DNA of 64,000 nucleotides from Acidovorax sp. (GCA_030692685.1 JAUXZO010000025.1:1-64000); one strand, 5' to 3'. Positions 45,615-54,642 are shown, numbered from the stretch's first letter. Program-made: numbers and translations. Notes: a model not told the origin generated them from the sequence alone.

Positions 45615-46404
45615 TCTGGGTTTTCACCAAGGCGCGGGGCTGCGCAGCTTTACGCCGCAATCCGAATTGCGGGTGCTGGCCGTTGCCAGCCAAGACAATG
45701 CCGCCACCGGGCTAGAAGCGCTGTGGCAGATCTGCGCCAGTTTGCAGCGCCTTGGATACCCGGTCGTGGTGCTGGACGGTACGGCCCCCGAAACCGAAGA
45801 CAGTCCCGGCCTGCTGCATTTGCTGCAACAAACGCCCTGGAACGATGGCGCCAGCATGAACATGGGCGCCACGGCGTCTTCGCTGGCGGTGATCCCCGCC
45901 GCCAAAGGTTTGGCGCACATCAGCCGCGAGACGCGCAGCCCACACGCATCGCCGTTGCAGGGGCTTTTGCCGTACTTCAGAACCTACGGGCTGATGGTGC
46001 TGCACGCTCCAGCCGCCACCCTCGGGCCATTGTTGACCCATACCGCCACCACGCCGCTGGTAGTGATGGGGCAAGGATCCGCTGGGGTTATCACCAGCTA
46101 CAAGAGCCTCAAACAGATCGCCGTACATACCGGACTGCCGTGCATGGTGGCTGCGCTATTGCACGGCAATACCGCGGCGGAGCGGCGCAAAACCCAGGCG
46201 GCCTTGCAGACGCTGCAAGGGTGCGCCGAACGCCATCTGGGCGGCCCGGTACGCACCACCACCATTGCTACCCAGAACCCCCAGGACCTTCAGCGCCTTG
46301 CCTTGCAACTGCTGGAGAATGCGGGCACTATCAGTGAACCGCTGACTGCACTGCCCCCTTACGGCCCCAAGAGCACTCCCGCACATATTGTCCGGAGCCA
46401 TTGA
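45607..46404 (+). CDS. FlhG/FleN-like protein lacking the P-loop
   Basis: 265-aa protein in the exact flhG position between flhF and fliA. The frame of a MinD/ParA ATPase is visible (LRVLAVASQ... LQRLGYPVVVLDG), but where FlhG has KGGVGKT this reads QDNAATG, and the second acidic switch is also altered. No other nucleotide-binding motif is seen. It may regulate FlhF or FliA as a non-ATPase, or be a MinD-fold relic kept for protein contacts. It overlaps flhF, so it is probably translated with it. Confidence 0.7.
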   Translation: MLDLGFHQGAGLRSFTPQSELRVLAVASQDNAATGLEALWQICASLQRLGYPVVVLDGTAPETEDSPGLLHLLQQTPWNDGASMNMGATASSLAVIPAAKGLAHISRETRSPHASPLQGLLPYFRTYGLMVLHAPAATLGPLLTHTATTPLVVMGQGSAGVITSYKSLKQIAVHTGLPCMVAALLHGNTAAERRKTQAALQTLQGCAERHLGGPVRTTTIATQNPQDLQRLALQLLENAGTISEPLTALPPYGPKSTPAHIVRSH

Positions 46405-46432
46405 CGTTCTACCAGTGCACAACACGCTCTCC

Positions 46433-47149
46433 ATGTACACCGCCAAAGGCCAGCTTGATCGCGACGCGATGATCCGCCAGCATGTTCCGCTGGTCCGCAG
46501 GATCGCGCACCATATGATCGCCAAGCTGCCGCCCAATGTAGAACTGGATGATTTGATCCAGGTCGGCATGATGGGCCTGGCGGAGGCGCTTTCGCGCTAC
46601 GAAGTCGCCCAGGGCGTGCAGTTTGAGACCTTTGCCACCCAGCGCATCCGCGGCGCGATGCTGGATGAATTGCGCGAGGGCGACTGGATGTCGCGCAGCT
46701 CGCGCAAAAGCCAGAAAGACATCGAGCACGCCGTGCAACGCATAGAGCAAAAGTTGGGCCGCAGCCCGCTTGAATCGGAAATCGCCACTGAAATGGGCAT
46801 GCCCCTGCCCGAATACCAGTCCCTGTTGGGCAAGGTTCGCGGTACGCAGCTGGTGTACCTTGAGGACATGACCCGCGGGAACGACGACGATGACGGTTTT
46901 TTGGACCGCCATGTGGCCGACGCCGATGCCGACCCGCTCGAAATGCTGCGCGACCAGCGGCTCAAGGTGTCACTGGTCAACGCCATCAAGACACTGCCGG
47001 AGCGCGAGCAGCACATCATGGGCATGTACTACGAGCACGACATGAATCTCAAGGAGATTGCGGCCGTGCTGGGCGTTACCGAATCACGGGTGTGCCAGTT
47101 GCACAGCCAGTCCATTGCCCGGCTGCGCGCAAAGATGCGCGCTCATTAA
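46433..47149 (+). CDS. fliA: Flagellar sigma factor FliA (sigma-28)
   Basis: 238-aa group 3 sigma factor. Region 2 (VPLVRRIAHHMIAKLPPNVELDDLIQVGMMGLAEA, FETFATQRIRGAMLDELRE), region 3 and region 4 helix-turn-helix (LKEIAAVLGVTESRVCQLHSQSIARLR) are intact. Start at 46433 (MYTAKGQLD) fits the family; GTG at 46415 is possible and no strong Shine-Dalgarno decides. Directs late genes; held by FlgM until hook completion. Confidence 0.96.
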   Translation: MYTAKGQLDRDAMIRQHVPLVRRIAHHMIAKLPPNVELDDLIQVGMMGLAEALSRYEVAQGVQFETFATQRIRGAMLDELREGDWMSRSSRKSQKDIEHAVQRIEQKLGRSPLESEIATEMGMPLPEYQSLLGKVRGTQLVYLEDMTRGNDDDDGFLDRHVADADADPLEMLRDQRLKVSLVNAIKTLPEREQHIMGMYYEHDMNLKEIAAVLGVTESRVCQLHSQSIARLRAKMRAH

Positions 47150-47150
47150 G

Positions 47151-47262
47151 CCCCCCCTGAGTCGCCTTCGGCGCCTTCCCCCGGAGGGGGACGCCACGGG
47201 TGGCTTGGCGGAGCCAGTTCCACGGTGGCACTGGTTTTGTTCGCGCCGCAGTCATGGGCTGT
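47151..47262 (+). repeat. Family-B stop-codon-proximal repeat after fliA
   Basis: Starts 1-2 nt after the fliA stop with CCCCCCTGAGTCGCC, then GCGCCTTCCCCC-GGAGGGGGACGCC (hairpin), GGAGCCAGTTCCACGGTGGC and a degenerate CGCGCC end. Same order and strand as four other copies in the window. Confidence 0.8.
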
Positions 47263-47282
47263 GTGTCGAATACCAACTAAAT

Positions 47283-47395
47283 TGCTATATAAAAAAGAGC
47301 TGCTTGCGCTTGAATTCATTGGGTTTCAAATAGAAAACTATCTGAAAGCCCTTGCAATTAAGCGCGAGCAGCTCTTATTTTTGAAGCAATTCCTG
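47283..47395. repeat. Family-A dispersed palindrome, long-spacer form
   Basis: Arms AAAAAAGAGCTGCTTGCGCTTG and AAGCGCGAGCAGCTCTTATTTTT are separated by about 50 nt. It lies between convergent fliA and flgN and could end both transcripts (a T-rich end follows the right arm on plus; the mirrored A-rich left arm serves minus). Confidence 0.75.
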
Positions 47396-47432
47396 GCTTA
47401 CTTGGCGGATTGAGCCAAGTCTCCACAGGATA

Positions 47433-47801
47433 CTACCCGGCCGATTTATAAATGCGTGCTGCGGTGCTACCGGCACGGGCGCCGTAGGTGGGGGCGTCCG
47501 AAGGTGGCAGCACGGCGGCCACCTGGCGGTCGGTGAGGGCAGCAACACGCGCCAGATTGTCGCGTTGCATGTCCACGCTGGCGCCTACGGCCTGCAAGCG
47601 TTTGGCCAGATCGGCGGGCAGCGAGCCGATGGGGGTGCGCCGCATGACCTCGGCAAGTTCAGCAGCGGCCTGGCGCAAGGCCGTGCTGCGCAATTCCAAT
47701 ACAGGGGGATCGGTGGCCAATAGAGCGGCCGAAACAAACTCCACTTGCTGCTCCACGTTCGCCAAGGCTGCTTCCAGGGGCGACATGGGGCTTCGGTTCA
47801 A
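47433..47801 (-). CDS. flgN: Flagellar chaperone FlgN
   Basis: 122-aa helical chaperone for hook-filament junction proteins FlgK and FlgL. Assignment is from size, all-helical composition and position immediately after flgM, as in enteric and betaproteobacterial operons; the family has few fixed motifs. Confidence 0.85.
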   Translation of the reverse strand: MNRSPMSPLEAALANVEQQVEFVSAALLATDPPVLELRSTALRQAAAELAEVMRRTPIGSLPADLAKRLQAVGASVDMQRDNLARVAALTDRQVAAVLPPSDAPTYGARAGSTAARIYKSAG

Positions 47802-47819
47802 GATCGGATGGGGTGCGGA

Positions 47820-48140
47820 CTAACCGCGGGAGCGCGCCAGGATTTCCTGGGCGTTGGACAGCATTTTGTCGGCGATGGCCTCGGCATCCACAGAAAACGT
47901 GCCTTTTTCGATGGCAGTGCGGACGGCTTTGACCTTGCCCGCGTCAAAGTCGGCGGTCGTCCGCGACGTTTGATCCAGGGCTCGCGCTGCACTGGATACA
48001 GTGACAGGCACACCGGCGGTTGACGCTGCCACTGCGTCTTTGACGGCTCCTTCAGCGGGGCTGGCTGGGCTTTTGGCTGGCTTTGCCAACCCCGTTTGCG
48101 CCAGTGCAGCCGGGAGTTCCGGTTTTTGACCTATCTTCAT
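47820..48140 (-). CDS. flgM: Anti-sigma-28 factor FlgM
   Basis: 106-aa protein that holds FliA inactive until exported. The N-terminus MKIGQKPELP and C-terminal SFSVDAEAIADKMLSNAQEIL are FlgM-like, with an Ala-rich disordered centre. ATG at 48140 has GGAGAG at good spacing; the frame upstream is rejected. A sigma-28 promoter lies directly upstream, giving autoregulation. Confidence 0.93.
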   Translation of the reverse strand: MKIGQKPELPAALAQTGLAKPAKSPASPAEGAVKDAVAASTAGVPVTVSSAARALDQTSRTTADFDAGKVKAVRTAIEKGTFSVDAEAIADKMLSNAQEILARSRG

Positions 48141-48184
48141 CGCTCTCTCCACCACCCCGTTTGATGTGGGGCACAGTAGCAATG

Positions 48185-48211
48185 TTTTCGACCCATCTGC
48201 GGCAGACTTTA
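48185..48211 (-). promoter_or_regulatory. Sigma-28 promoter of flgMN
   Basis: Minus strand TAAA (48208-48211), exactly 15 nt, GTCGAAAA (48185-48192). Identical minus-10, minus-35 and spacing to the flagellin 1 promoter. The flgM start lies about 40 nt downstream; flgA ends just upstream, so flgMN can be expressed apart from flgA. Confidence 0.78.
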
Positions 48212-48233
48212 GCGATTAATCGGGGTGGCGTCA

Positions 48234-48998
48234 CTAAAGAGCTATCTCGACTGTTCCATCTGCACCCACAATGCCACCTACAATTTTCCCATTAGCCATA
48301 CGGATGCGCACAGAATCCCCTGCGCCACCTGCAGACATGGCCTGCCCGGCAGACGTCACCGCATAGCCTGGTCCCTGTGCCATGACCTTGACCTGGGCAC
48401 CCGCGCGAAAGAGGTGGGGGGCTCGCACCATGTTCTGGCGCAGCGCCTGCCCCACCACCAGCTGGCGCGATGCCACCAGGCCGACCCAAAGATCCGGATT
48501 GGCCATCACGGGGGTATTGTCGGCCGCCCAGTCCACCTCGGACTCGGTGGCATCGTTGGCAGTCAGCACGGCCCCGGGGGCCACATTGCTGGTCAGCACC
48601 CAAGCGGGGCCATAGGCCTTTACAGTGACCGGCAAAAATACGTTCCAGGCGGTGGCGCCTTGTACACACCGCAGGCCCAGTCGCGTACGCCCCCACAGGC
48701 GGGCGCCCACGGGCAGGTAAGGCTCGACCTTGGCGCAGGGCGCGAGCCGAAGGCGCGAATCCAGGGCGCCCACACTCACCTCCATACGCAGCGGCATCCC
48801 GGCAGTCTGGTTGCGCGATACCGCATCGTCCAGCCATTGCTGGGTCAGCGGCGCCAGGTCAACCGACGGGTCGGCAGCAGCCTGCGCCATGGCCTGACCG
48901 GTGAAACCAGCGATGCCGGCTGCCGCCATCAGCGGGACAACGCCACGCAGCGCGGTTCGGGCCAATGCAAAAGAAAAAAGGTGGGGGGTTGAGCGCAT
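48234..48998 (-). CDS. flgA: Flagella basal body P-ring formation protein FlgA
   Basis: Periplasmic chaperone for FlgI. A Sec signal peptide (to about AGFTGQAMAQA) is followed by an SAF-type C-terminal domain (LTSNVAPGAVLTANDATESEVDW, RQLVVGQALRQNMV, VKVMAQGPGYAVTSAGQAMSAG). 254 aa, divergent from flgB with a 262-nt shared control region. Confidence 0.94.
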   Translation of the reverse strand: MRSTPHLFSFALARTALRGVVPLMAAAGIAGFTGQAMAQAAADPSVDLAPLTQQWLDDAVSRNQTAGMPLRMEVSVGALDSRLRLAPCAKVEPYLPVGARLWGRTRLGLRCVQGATAWNVFLPVTVKAYGPAWVLTSNVAPGAVLTANDATESEVDWAADNTPVMANPDLWVGLVASRQLVVGQALRQNMVRAPHLFRAGAQVKVMAQGPGYAVTSAGQAMSAGGAGDSVRIRMANGKIVGGIVGADGTVEIAL

Positions 48999-49260
48999 GG
49001 AGTGCCTCCTGGAGGTACCGGTAAACCGGGTTTGCTGCGAGCCCCGAATTCAGGGCAGTTATGGGTCTGCCGGTAGGGCAAAGGCCATTTCACCCCTGGA
49101 ACTATAGGCAGTTGCCCACCCCGCAAACCCCGAAACTGCGCGCCCATTTCCGCGTTCTTTGCGCTTTAGACAAACGCCCCGGTTTCCATAATCAAGCCAC
49201 GCCGGAAATCCGTTGAAACCTTGGACCCGGCGCCTTTGCAACTCACGGTGTGAGGCACAC
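48999..49260. other. Divergent flgA/flgB control region
   Basis: 262 nt without a gene. A Shine-Dalgarno-like GGAGG precedes flgA on the minus strand. A possible sigma-70-like CATAAT (about 49184-49189) lies before flgB, but no minus-35 at a good distance is convincing. Confidence 0.35.
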
Positions 49261-49737
49261 ATGCTTGAAAAGATGACCAACCGGCTGGATTTCCACGGCA
49301 CCGCACTTGTCCTGCGTGCCGAGCGCCAGCGCGCCATCGCCAGCAACATTGCCAACGCCGACACGCCGGGCTACGTAGCCCGCGACTTCAAGTTCAGTGA
49401 CGCCTTGAGCGAAGCCACGTCTACCAAGAGCGCTGGAGCAGACGCCACCTCCAAATCGGGGGTCACCCGCAACGTGTTGGCGGGTGTTGTGGGCACCGCA
49501 AGCGCCACCGACCCGCGCCATATCCCTGTTCCGATCACCCGCCCCAGCTCCGATGCGCTGAGCGCCCGCGGCGCACTGGGCTACACCGTGCAGACCCAGC
49601 CCGCCCTGGACAACAACTCGGTGGACCTGGACCGCGAACGCGCCAGCTTTGTGGACAACTCGGTGCGCTACGAGGCCACGCTGCGCTTTATCAACGGCAA
49701 CGCCAAAACCATGCTCAGCGCCATTCAGGGCCAGTAA
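49261..49737 (+). CDS. flgB: Flagellar rod protein FlgB
   Basis: Proximal rod subunit, 158 aa, with the axial-family N-terminus (LDFHGTALVLRAERQRAIASNIANADTPGYVARDF) and C-terminal helix. First gene of the 12.5-kb flg operon. ATG at 49261; the open frame starting at 49213 is rejected. Confidence 0.95.
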   Translation: MLEKMTNRLDFHGTALVLRAERQRAIASNIANADTPGYVARDFKFSDALSEATSTKSAGADATSKSGVTRNVLAGVVGTASATDPRHIPVPITRPSSDALSARGALGYTVQTQPALDNNSVDLDRERASFVDNSVRYEATLRFINGNAKTMLSAIQGQ

Positions 49738-49776
49738 ACCTCAAGCCGACCGGTAGCCCAGAAAGCGAGATTCACC

Positions 49777-50181
49777 ATGTCCATGTTCTCCATCTTCAGT
49801 GTGTCTGGCAGCGCCATCAGTGCGCAGTCGCAGCGCCTCAACGTGGTGGCAAGCAACCTGGCCAACGTCGATGCCGTGGCCGGGCCCGACGGCCAGGCCT
49901 ACAAGGCGCGACAACTGGTTTTCACCACCGAGCAAATGGGAGCAGACACATCGGCCGGGGTGCGCGTCAGTGGCGTGACCGAAAGCAATGTGCCCGGCCG
50001 CCGCGTGCACGACCCGGCCCATCCGTCGGCGGACGCGGAGGGCTACGTCAACCATTCCAACGTGAACGCGGTGGAGGAGATGGTCAACATGATTTCTGCC
50101 TCCCGCTCGTACCAGAACAACGTCGAGGTCATGAACACGGCCAAGACCCTGCTCCTCAAGACCCTGCAGATGGGCCAGTAA
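49777..50181 (+). CDS. flgC: Flagellar rod protein FlgC
   Basis: 134-aa proximal rod protein. Conserved ISAQSQRLNVVASNLANVDA at the N-terminus and NVNAVEEMVNMISASRSYQNNVEVMNTAK at the C-terminus. Follows flgB. Confidence 0.96.
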   Translation: MSMFSIFSVSGSAISAQSQRLNVVASNLANVDAVAGPDGQAYKARQLVFTTEQMGADTSAGVRVSGVTESNVPGRRVHDPAHPSADAEGYVNHSNVNAVEEMVNMISASRSYQNNVEVMNTAKTLLLKTLQMGQ

Positions 50182-50196
50182 CCCGAAGGCATCACC

Positions 50197-50853
50197 ATGA
50201 TCAACAGCGTGACCAACACCTCGTCCACCACCGATACGGCGGGCACCAAAGCAGCAGCGGCCAACGACAACGAGGGCGCGCAGGACCGCTTCCTGAAATT
50301 GCTGGTGGCCCAGCTGAACAACCAGGACCCCATGAACCCGCTGGACAACGCGCAGATGACCTCGCAAATTGCGCAGATCAATACCGTGACGGGCATTCAG
50401 CAGCTCAACTACACCATGCTGGGCATTGCAGAGCAGTTCAGCTCGATGCAGACCATGCAGGGCGCCACCATGATCGACCGCACCGTCGTGCTCGAAGGCG
50501 ACAAGCTGGCCGTAGCGGACGGCGTGGGCAAAGGCATGTTCGACCTGAGTGGAACCGCCAAGGACGTGAAGGTGGAGATCCTGACGCCCGGCGGCCAGCT
50601 TGTCGGCACCGTGAACCTGGACGCGCAGGAAGCAGGCCGTCGCGAGTTCGAATGGGACGCAAGCAAATACACCGGCAGCACCAGCGACCTCAAGTTCAAG
50701 GTGACGGCGCTCAACAGCAACGGCGTTGCAGTTGAGGCCACACCGCTGATCCAGGCCAAGGTCGTCAGCACAGGGGCCAGCGATGGCCAGCTGACCCTGA
50801 ACCTCGCGAATGGCGCCACCGTCACCTACGACAAGGTCCGTGCGGTTCTCTGA
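50197..50853 (+). CDS. flgD: Flagellar hook assembly protein FlgD
   Basis: Hook cap/scaffold, 218 aa. N-terminal FLKLLVAQLNNQDPMNPLDNAQMTSQIAQ motif, then an Ig-like and tudor-like C-terminal region. 15 nt after flgC. Confidence 0.95.
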   Translation: MINSVTNTSSTTDTAGTKAAAANDNEGAQDRFLKLLVAQLNNQDPMNPLDNAQMTSQIAQINTVTGIQQLNYTMLGIAEQFSSMQTMQGATMIDRTVVLEGDKLAVADGVGKGMFDLSGTAKDVKVEILTPGGQLVGTVNLDAQEAGRREFEWDASKYTGSTSDLKFKVTALNSNGVAVEATPLIQAKVVSTGASDGQLTLNLANGATVTYDKVRAVL

Positions 50854-50907
50854 TGTCCCGCTGATCCCGCCCGCGCACCCAACGATTCGATCCCAAGGAG
50901 AAACACC

Positions 50908-52188
50908 ATGAGTTTCCAGCAAGGCCTCTCCGGCCTGAATGCCTCCAGCAAAAACCTGGACGTTATCGGCCACAACATCGCCAACTCCAACACCGTTGGC
51001 TTCAAGGCCTCGCGCGCAGAGTTCGCCGAGATGGTGGCATCGGCCATCGGGTCTTCTGGCGGCACCAATGCAGGCATTGGGGTGGAGGTGGCCGCTGTAT
51101 CGCAACAGTTCACCCAGGGCAACCTGAGCATCACCGGCAACAGCCTGGACGTGGCAATCAACGGCAACGGCTTCTTCAGCTTGCAGCTGCCCGATGGCAC
51201 TGCCGCTTACACCCGCGCTGGCAACTTCAAGCTGGACAAGGTGGGCAACATGATCACCAACGACAACGCCAAGGTGATGGGCTACCCGGTCAATCCGGCC
51301 ACCGGCCTGCGCAGCGGCACCGACCCCATTCCGATGGTGTTTCCCACGGCAGAGCCCATCCCCGCCAAACAGACCAGCACCATCACGGCGGCCTTCAACC
51401 TGGATGCGCGTGCCACGGACGCAGCAGGTGACCCCACCGCCACACCGCCCGTGCCGGCCACACCGCGCGCCACCTATGGCACGTCGATCAACGTGTATGA
51501 CAGTCAGGGTGTGGCCAAGCCTGTGAGCCTGTACTTCCAGAAGACCGCCACTGCCAACACCTGGGACGTGTACGACCAACTGGACGACCCCGCAGCCGTA
51601 CCACCCGTGGTAGCAACGGCTATCGGGCAGATCGAGTTTGACAACAACGGCGCCATCACCGGCCCCGCGGCAGCACCGCCCGCCACCGGTTTCTCGCTGC
51701 CACTGACCATCAACCCCACGCCGCCCAATCCCAACAATCTGCCCACGTACAACGTGGAGGTAAGCCTGGACAAGGTGACTCAGTTCGGCACCAAGTTCGC
51801 CGTGTCCAACCTCACCCAGGATGGCTATACCGCAGGCGAGTTGACCGGTATCAACATCGAGAACAACGGGATGATCATGACCCGTTACTCCAACGGCGTG
51901 ACCCGTGCCGAAGGCCAGATCGCCCTGTCCAGCTTTCGCAACACGCAAGGCCTGGCCTCTGTGGGTGGCAACAACTGGGTGGCCACGTTCGAATCCGGCC
52001 AACCCGTGGTGGGCACCGCCACCGACGGCAACTTTGGCTCGCTCCGCTCAGGGGCACTCGAAGACTCGAACGTCGACCTCACCGCCGAGCTGGTCAACAT
52101 GATGACCGCCCAGCGCGCCTACCAGGCCAACGCTCAGACCATCAAAACGCAAGACCAGGTGATGTCCACCTTGGTGAATTTGCGCTGA
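50908..52188 (+). CDS. flgE: Flagellar hook protein FlgE
   Basis: Hook subunit, 426 aa, AAGGAG before the ATG. Axial N-terminus (FQQGLSGLNASSKNLDVIGHNIANSNTVGFK), a central domain with Pro/Ala-rich stretches (PTATPPVPATPRATYG) and C-terminus ELVNMMTAQRAYQANAQTIKTQDQV. Confidence 0.96.
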   Translation: MSFQQGLSGLNASSKNLDVIGHNIANSNTVGFKASRAEFAEMVASAIGSSGGTNAGIGVEVAAVSQQFTQGNLSITGNSLDVAINGNGFFSLQLPDGTAAYTRAGNFKLDKVGNMITNDNAKVMGYPVNPATGLRSGTDPIPMVFPTAEPIPAKQTSTITAAFNLDARATDAAGDPTATPPVPATPRATYGTSINVYDSQGVAKPVSLYFQKTATANTWDVYDQLDDPAAVPPVVATAIGQIEFDNNGAITGPAAAPPATGFSLPLTINPTPPNPNNLPTYNVEVSLDKVTQFGTKFAVSNLTQDGYTAGELTGINIENNGMIMTRYSNGVTRAEGQIALSSFRNTQGLASVGGNNWVATFESGQPVVGTATDGNFGSLRSGALEDSNVDLTAELVNMMTAQRAYQANAQTIKTQDQVMSTLVNLR

Positions 52189-52241
52189 TCGCCTTAGCAG
52201 CCCGCTGAACCCGCCCAGAACGACACCGGAAGGCAACCCTT

Positions 52242-52982
52242 ATGGACCGCATCATCTACACCTCCATGACGGGCGCAAACGCGGCCGCCCACCGGCAGGC
52301 CGTGCTGTCCAACAATCTGGCCAACGTGTCTACCAACGGGTTCAGGGCGGAGATGTCCACCTTCCGTTCGGTGCCGCTGCAGGGCGACGGCGCCAAGACG
52401 CGCGTGTTTGCGCTGGAAGCCACGTCCGGCCACGTGAACACATCGGGCCCGGTGCAGCGCACGGGGCGCAACCTGGACGCCATGGCCATGGGCAGCGCGT
52501 GGTTTGCGGTGCAGGGCCTGGACGGTACCGAGGCCTACACCCGCGCCGGTATTTTTGAAGTCTCGGCCCAGGGCCAGATGCTCACGCCCACCGGCTTGCC
52601 TGTTCTTTCAGACGGCGGCGCGCCGATTGACGTGCCACCGGGCGCCGAGATCAGCCTGGGCTCTGACGGCACCGTGACCGCCAAGGCAGCAGGCCAGCCC
52701 GCGCAGGCCATTGGGCGTCTGAAGCTGGCAACGCCCCAGCCGGAAGACCCGCTCAAGCGCGGTGACGACGGGCTGTTTCGCACCGTGTCGGGCGACCCCA
52801 TTGCCAATGATGCGAATGCCCGCATGCTGGCCGGCGCCATCGAAGGCTCCAACGTGAACCCGGTGGAGTGCATGGTGGGCATGATCGCCGCCTCGCGCCA
52901 GTTCGAGCAGCAGATCAAGCTGCTGCAGACCGCCGAAACCAACGACAAGACCGCCAGCCAGTTGCTGAGCATGAACGGCTGA
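52242..52982 (+). CDS. flgF: Flagellar rod protein FlgF
   Basis: Distal/proximal rod protein, 246 aa, with MDRIIYTSMTGANAAAHRQAVLSNNLANVSTNGF N-terminus-type motif and the C-terminal SNVNPVECMVGMIAASRQFE. Follows flgE; start has AAGG upstream. Confidence 0.96.
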   Translation: MDRIIYTSMTGANAAAHRQAVLSNNLANVSTNGFRAEMSTFRSVPLQGDGAKTRVFALEATSGHVNTSGPVQRTGRNLDAMAMGSAWFAVQGLDGTEAYTRAGIFEVSAQGQMLTPTGLPVLSDGGAPIDVPPGAEISLGSDGTVTAKAAGQPAQAIGRLKLATPQPEDPLKRGDDGLFRTVSGDPIANDANARMLAGAIEGSNVNPVECMVGMIAASRQFEQQIKLLQTAETNDKTASQLLSMNG

Positions 52983-53020
52983 TGCTGCACCCCCCTGCCG
53001 CAACGCCATAAGGAAGCACC

Positions 53021-53803
53021 ATGATCAACTCCCTCTGGATCGCCAAGACCGGCATGTCTGCCCAGCAGACCCAGCTTGACGTCATCTCGCACAACCTGGC
53101 CAACGTCTCCACCACCGGCTACAAGCGCAACAGCGCGGTGTTCGAAGACCTGATCTACCAAAACCTGCGCCAGGTGGGTGCCAACAACGACGAACAAAAC
53201 CAGTTGCCTACCGGCCTGCACCTGGGCCTGGGTGTGCGCACCGTGGCCACCAGCCGCAGCTTTGCGCAAGGCAGCCTGCAGGAGTCGAAGAACAGCCTGG
53301 ACGTGGCCATCAATGGCAACGGCTTTTTTGAAGTCACGATGCCGGACGGCACCATTGGCTACACCCGCGATGGTTCGTTCCAGGTGGACTCGCAAGGGCG
53401 GCTGGTTAACTCCAGCGGCTTGCCGGTGGCCAACGGCATCACGGTGCCCCCCAACGCCACCAGCATCAGCATCAGCACCGAAGGCGCGGTGTCGGCCATC
53501 GTGCCGGGCAACACGCAGCCCCAGCCGCTGGGCAACATCGCTATGTCCAACTTCATCAACAGCGCCGGGCTGGAGCCCATCGGCCAGAACCTGTTCAAGG
53601 AATCGGCCGCGTCGGGCCAGCCCCAGCAGGGCACACCGGGCACCAACGGCCTGGGTATCGTGCGCCAGGGTTTTCTGGAGTCGTCCAACGTGAACGTGGT
53701 GGAAGAGCTGGTGACCATGATCCAGACCCAGCGCGCCTACGAGATGAACTCCAAGGCCATCCAGACTTCGGACCAGATGCTGGCCAAACTGGCACAGCTG
53801 TGA
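53021..53803 (+). CDS. flgG: Flagellar distal rod protein FlgG
   Basis: Distal rod subunit, 260 aa, matching the canonical length. MINSLWIAKTGMSAQQTQLDVISHNLANVSTTGYKR-type N-terminus and NVNVVEELVTMIQTQRAYEMNSKAI C-terminus. Confidence 0.97.
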   Translation: MINSLWIAKTGMSAQQTQLDVISHNLANVSTTGYKRNSAVFEDLIYQNLRQVGANNDEQNQLPTGLHLGLGVRTVATSRSFAQGSLQESKNSLDVAINGNGFFEVTMPDGTIGYTRDGSFQVDSQGRLVNSSGLPVANGITVPPNATSISISTEGAVSAIVPGNTQPQPLGNIAMSNFINSAGLEPIGQNLFKESAASGQPQQGTPGTNGLGIVRQGFLESSNVNVVEELVTMIQTQRAYEMNSKAIQTSDQMLAKLAQL

Positions 53804-53825
53804 TCCCTACCAAAGGACGCACCCC

Positions 53826-54548
53826 ATGACCAAGTACCCACTCCTTATCGTGGCTCCCGCCATCGCTCATCGTGTGCGCTCGGGGTTTGCGGCTGTAGGC
53901 GCCATCGTGCTGTGCGCAGGCTGTGCCAGCCTGTCCCCGCCACCGCCGGTTGACATCCTGCCCACCGCACCACCACCGCTGGCTGCGGTCAGCCGCACGC
54001 CACCGCCGGTAACCGGCGGGTTGTTTCATACCGCCAGCTACCGACCCGGGTTCGAAGACCGCCGTGCACGGCTGGTGGGCGACAGCGTGACGATCCAGAT
54101 CGTCGAGAACGTGACGGCGAGCCAAACATCTTCCTCCACGGTAGATCGAACGTCCGAACTTTCTGCCGGCGTCACGGCCCTGCCGTTTGCCAAGCAGACC
54201 TTTGTCGACAAGCTGGGCGTAGGCGCGAATTCGGGCAACACCTTTGCGGGCAAGGGCGGGACCCAAAGCGCCAATACCTTCCAGGGCTCCATCACCGCGA
54301 CCGTCATCGACGTGCTGCCCAACGGGCATCTGATCGTCGCGGGCGAGAAGCAGATCGGCGTAAACCAGAACGTGGATGTGCTGCGTTTCTCGGGCACTAT
54401 CGACCCGCGCGCTTTGCAGCCGAACAGCATCATCAACTCCACCCAGGTGGCGAATGTTCGCGTCGAGTCGCGCGGGCGCGGCGCCCAAAACGAGGCGCAG
54501 GTGATGGGCTGGGCCGGCCGCTTCTTCAACTCGATCACGCCGTTCTAG
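53826..54548 (+). CDS. flgH: Flagellar L-ring lipoprotein FlgH
   Basis: Outer-membrane L-ring protein, 240 aa. A signal peptide ends in a lipobox with the acylated Cys at residue 33 (LCAGC); a Cys rather than Leu at minus 3 is slightly unusual. A Pro-rich linker precedes the conserved SVTIQIVENVTASQTSSSTVDR and VANVRVESRGRGAQNEAQVMGWAGRFFNSITPF-type C-terminus. Confidence 0.95.
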   Translation: MTKYPLLIVAPAIAHRVRSGFAAVGAIVLCAGCASLSPPPPVDILPTAPPPLAAVSRTPPPVTGGLFHTASYRPGFEDRRARLVGDSVTIQIVENVTASQTSSSTVDRTSELSAGVTALPFAKQTFVDKLGVGANSGNTFAGKGGTQSANTFQGSITATVIDVLPNGHLIVAGEKQIGVNQNVDVLRFSGTIDPRALQPNSIINSTQVANVRVESRGRGAQNEAQVMGWAGRFFNSITPF

Positions 54549-54550
54549 AC

Positions 54551-54642
54551 GCACCCCTGAGTCGCTTCGCGCCTTCCCCCGAGGGGGACGCCGCCAGCGC
54601 GGCGGCCGCTCGCTTTGGCCCGCGCCAGTTTTGACCACCATG
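54551..54642 (+). repeat. Family-B stop-codon-proximal repeat after flgH
   Basis: Starts 2-3 nt after the flgH stop: GCACCCCTGAGTCGCTTC, GCGCCTTCCCCC-GAGGGGGACGCC hairpin, then GCCCGCGCCAGTTTTGACC. Shorter than other copies: the GAGCCAGTTCC block is missing. Confidence 0.78.

Noticed and set aside
49741-52002. 753-codon open frame antisense to flgC-flgE
   Set aside because: High-GC shadow of genes with unmistakable axial-protein motifs; its His/Gly/Arg-rich composition is typical of antisense frames.
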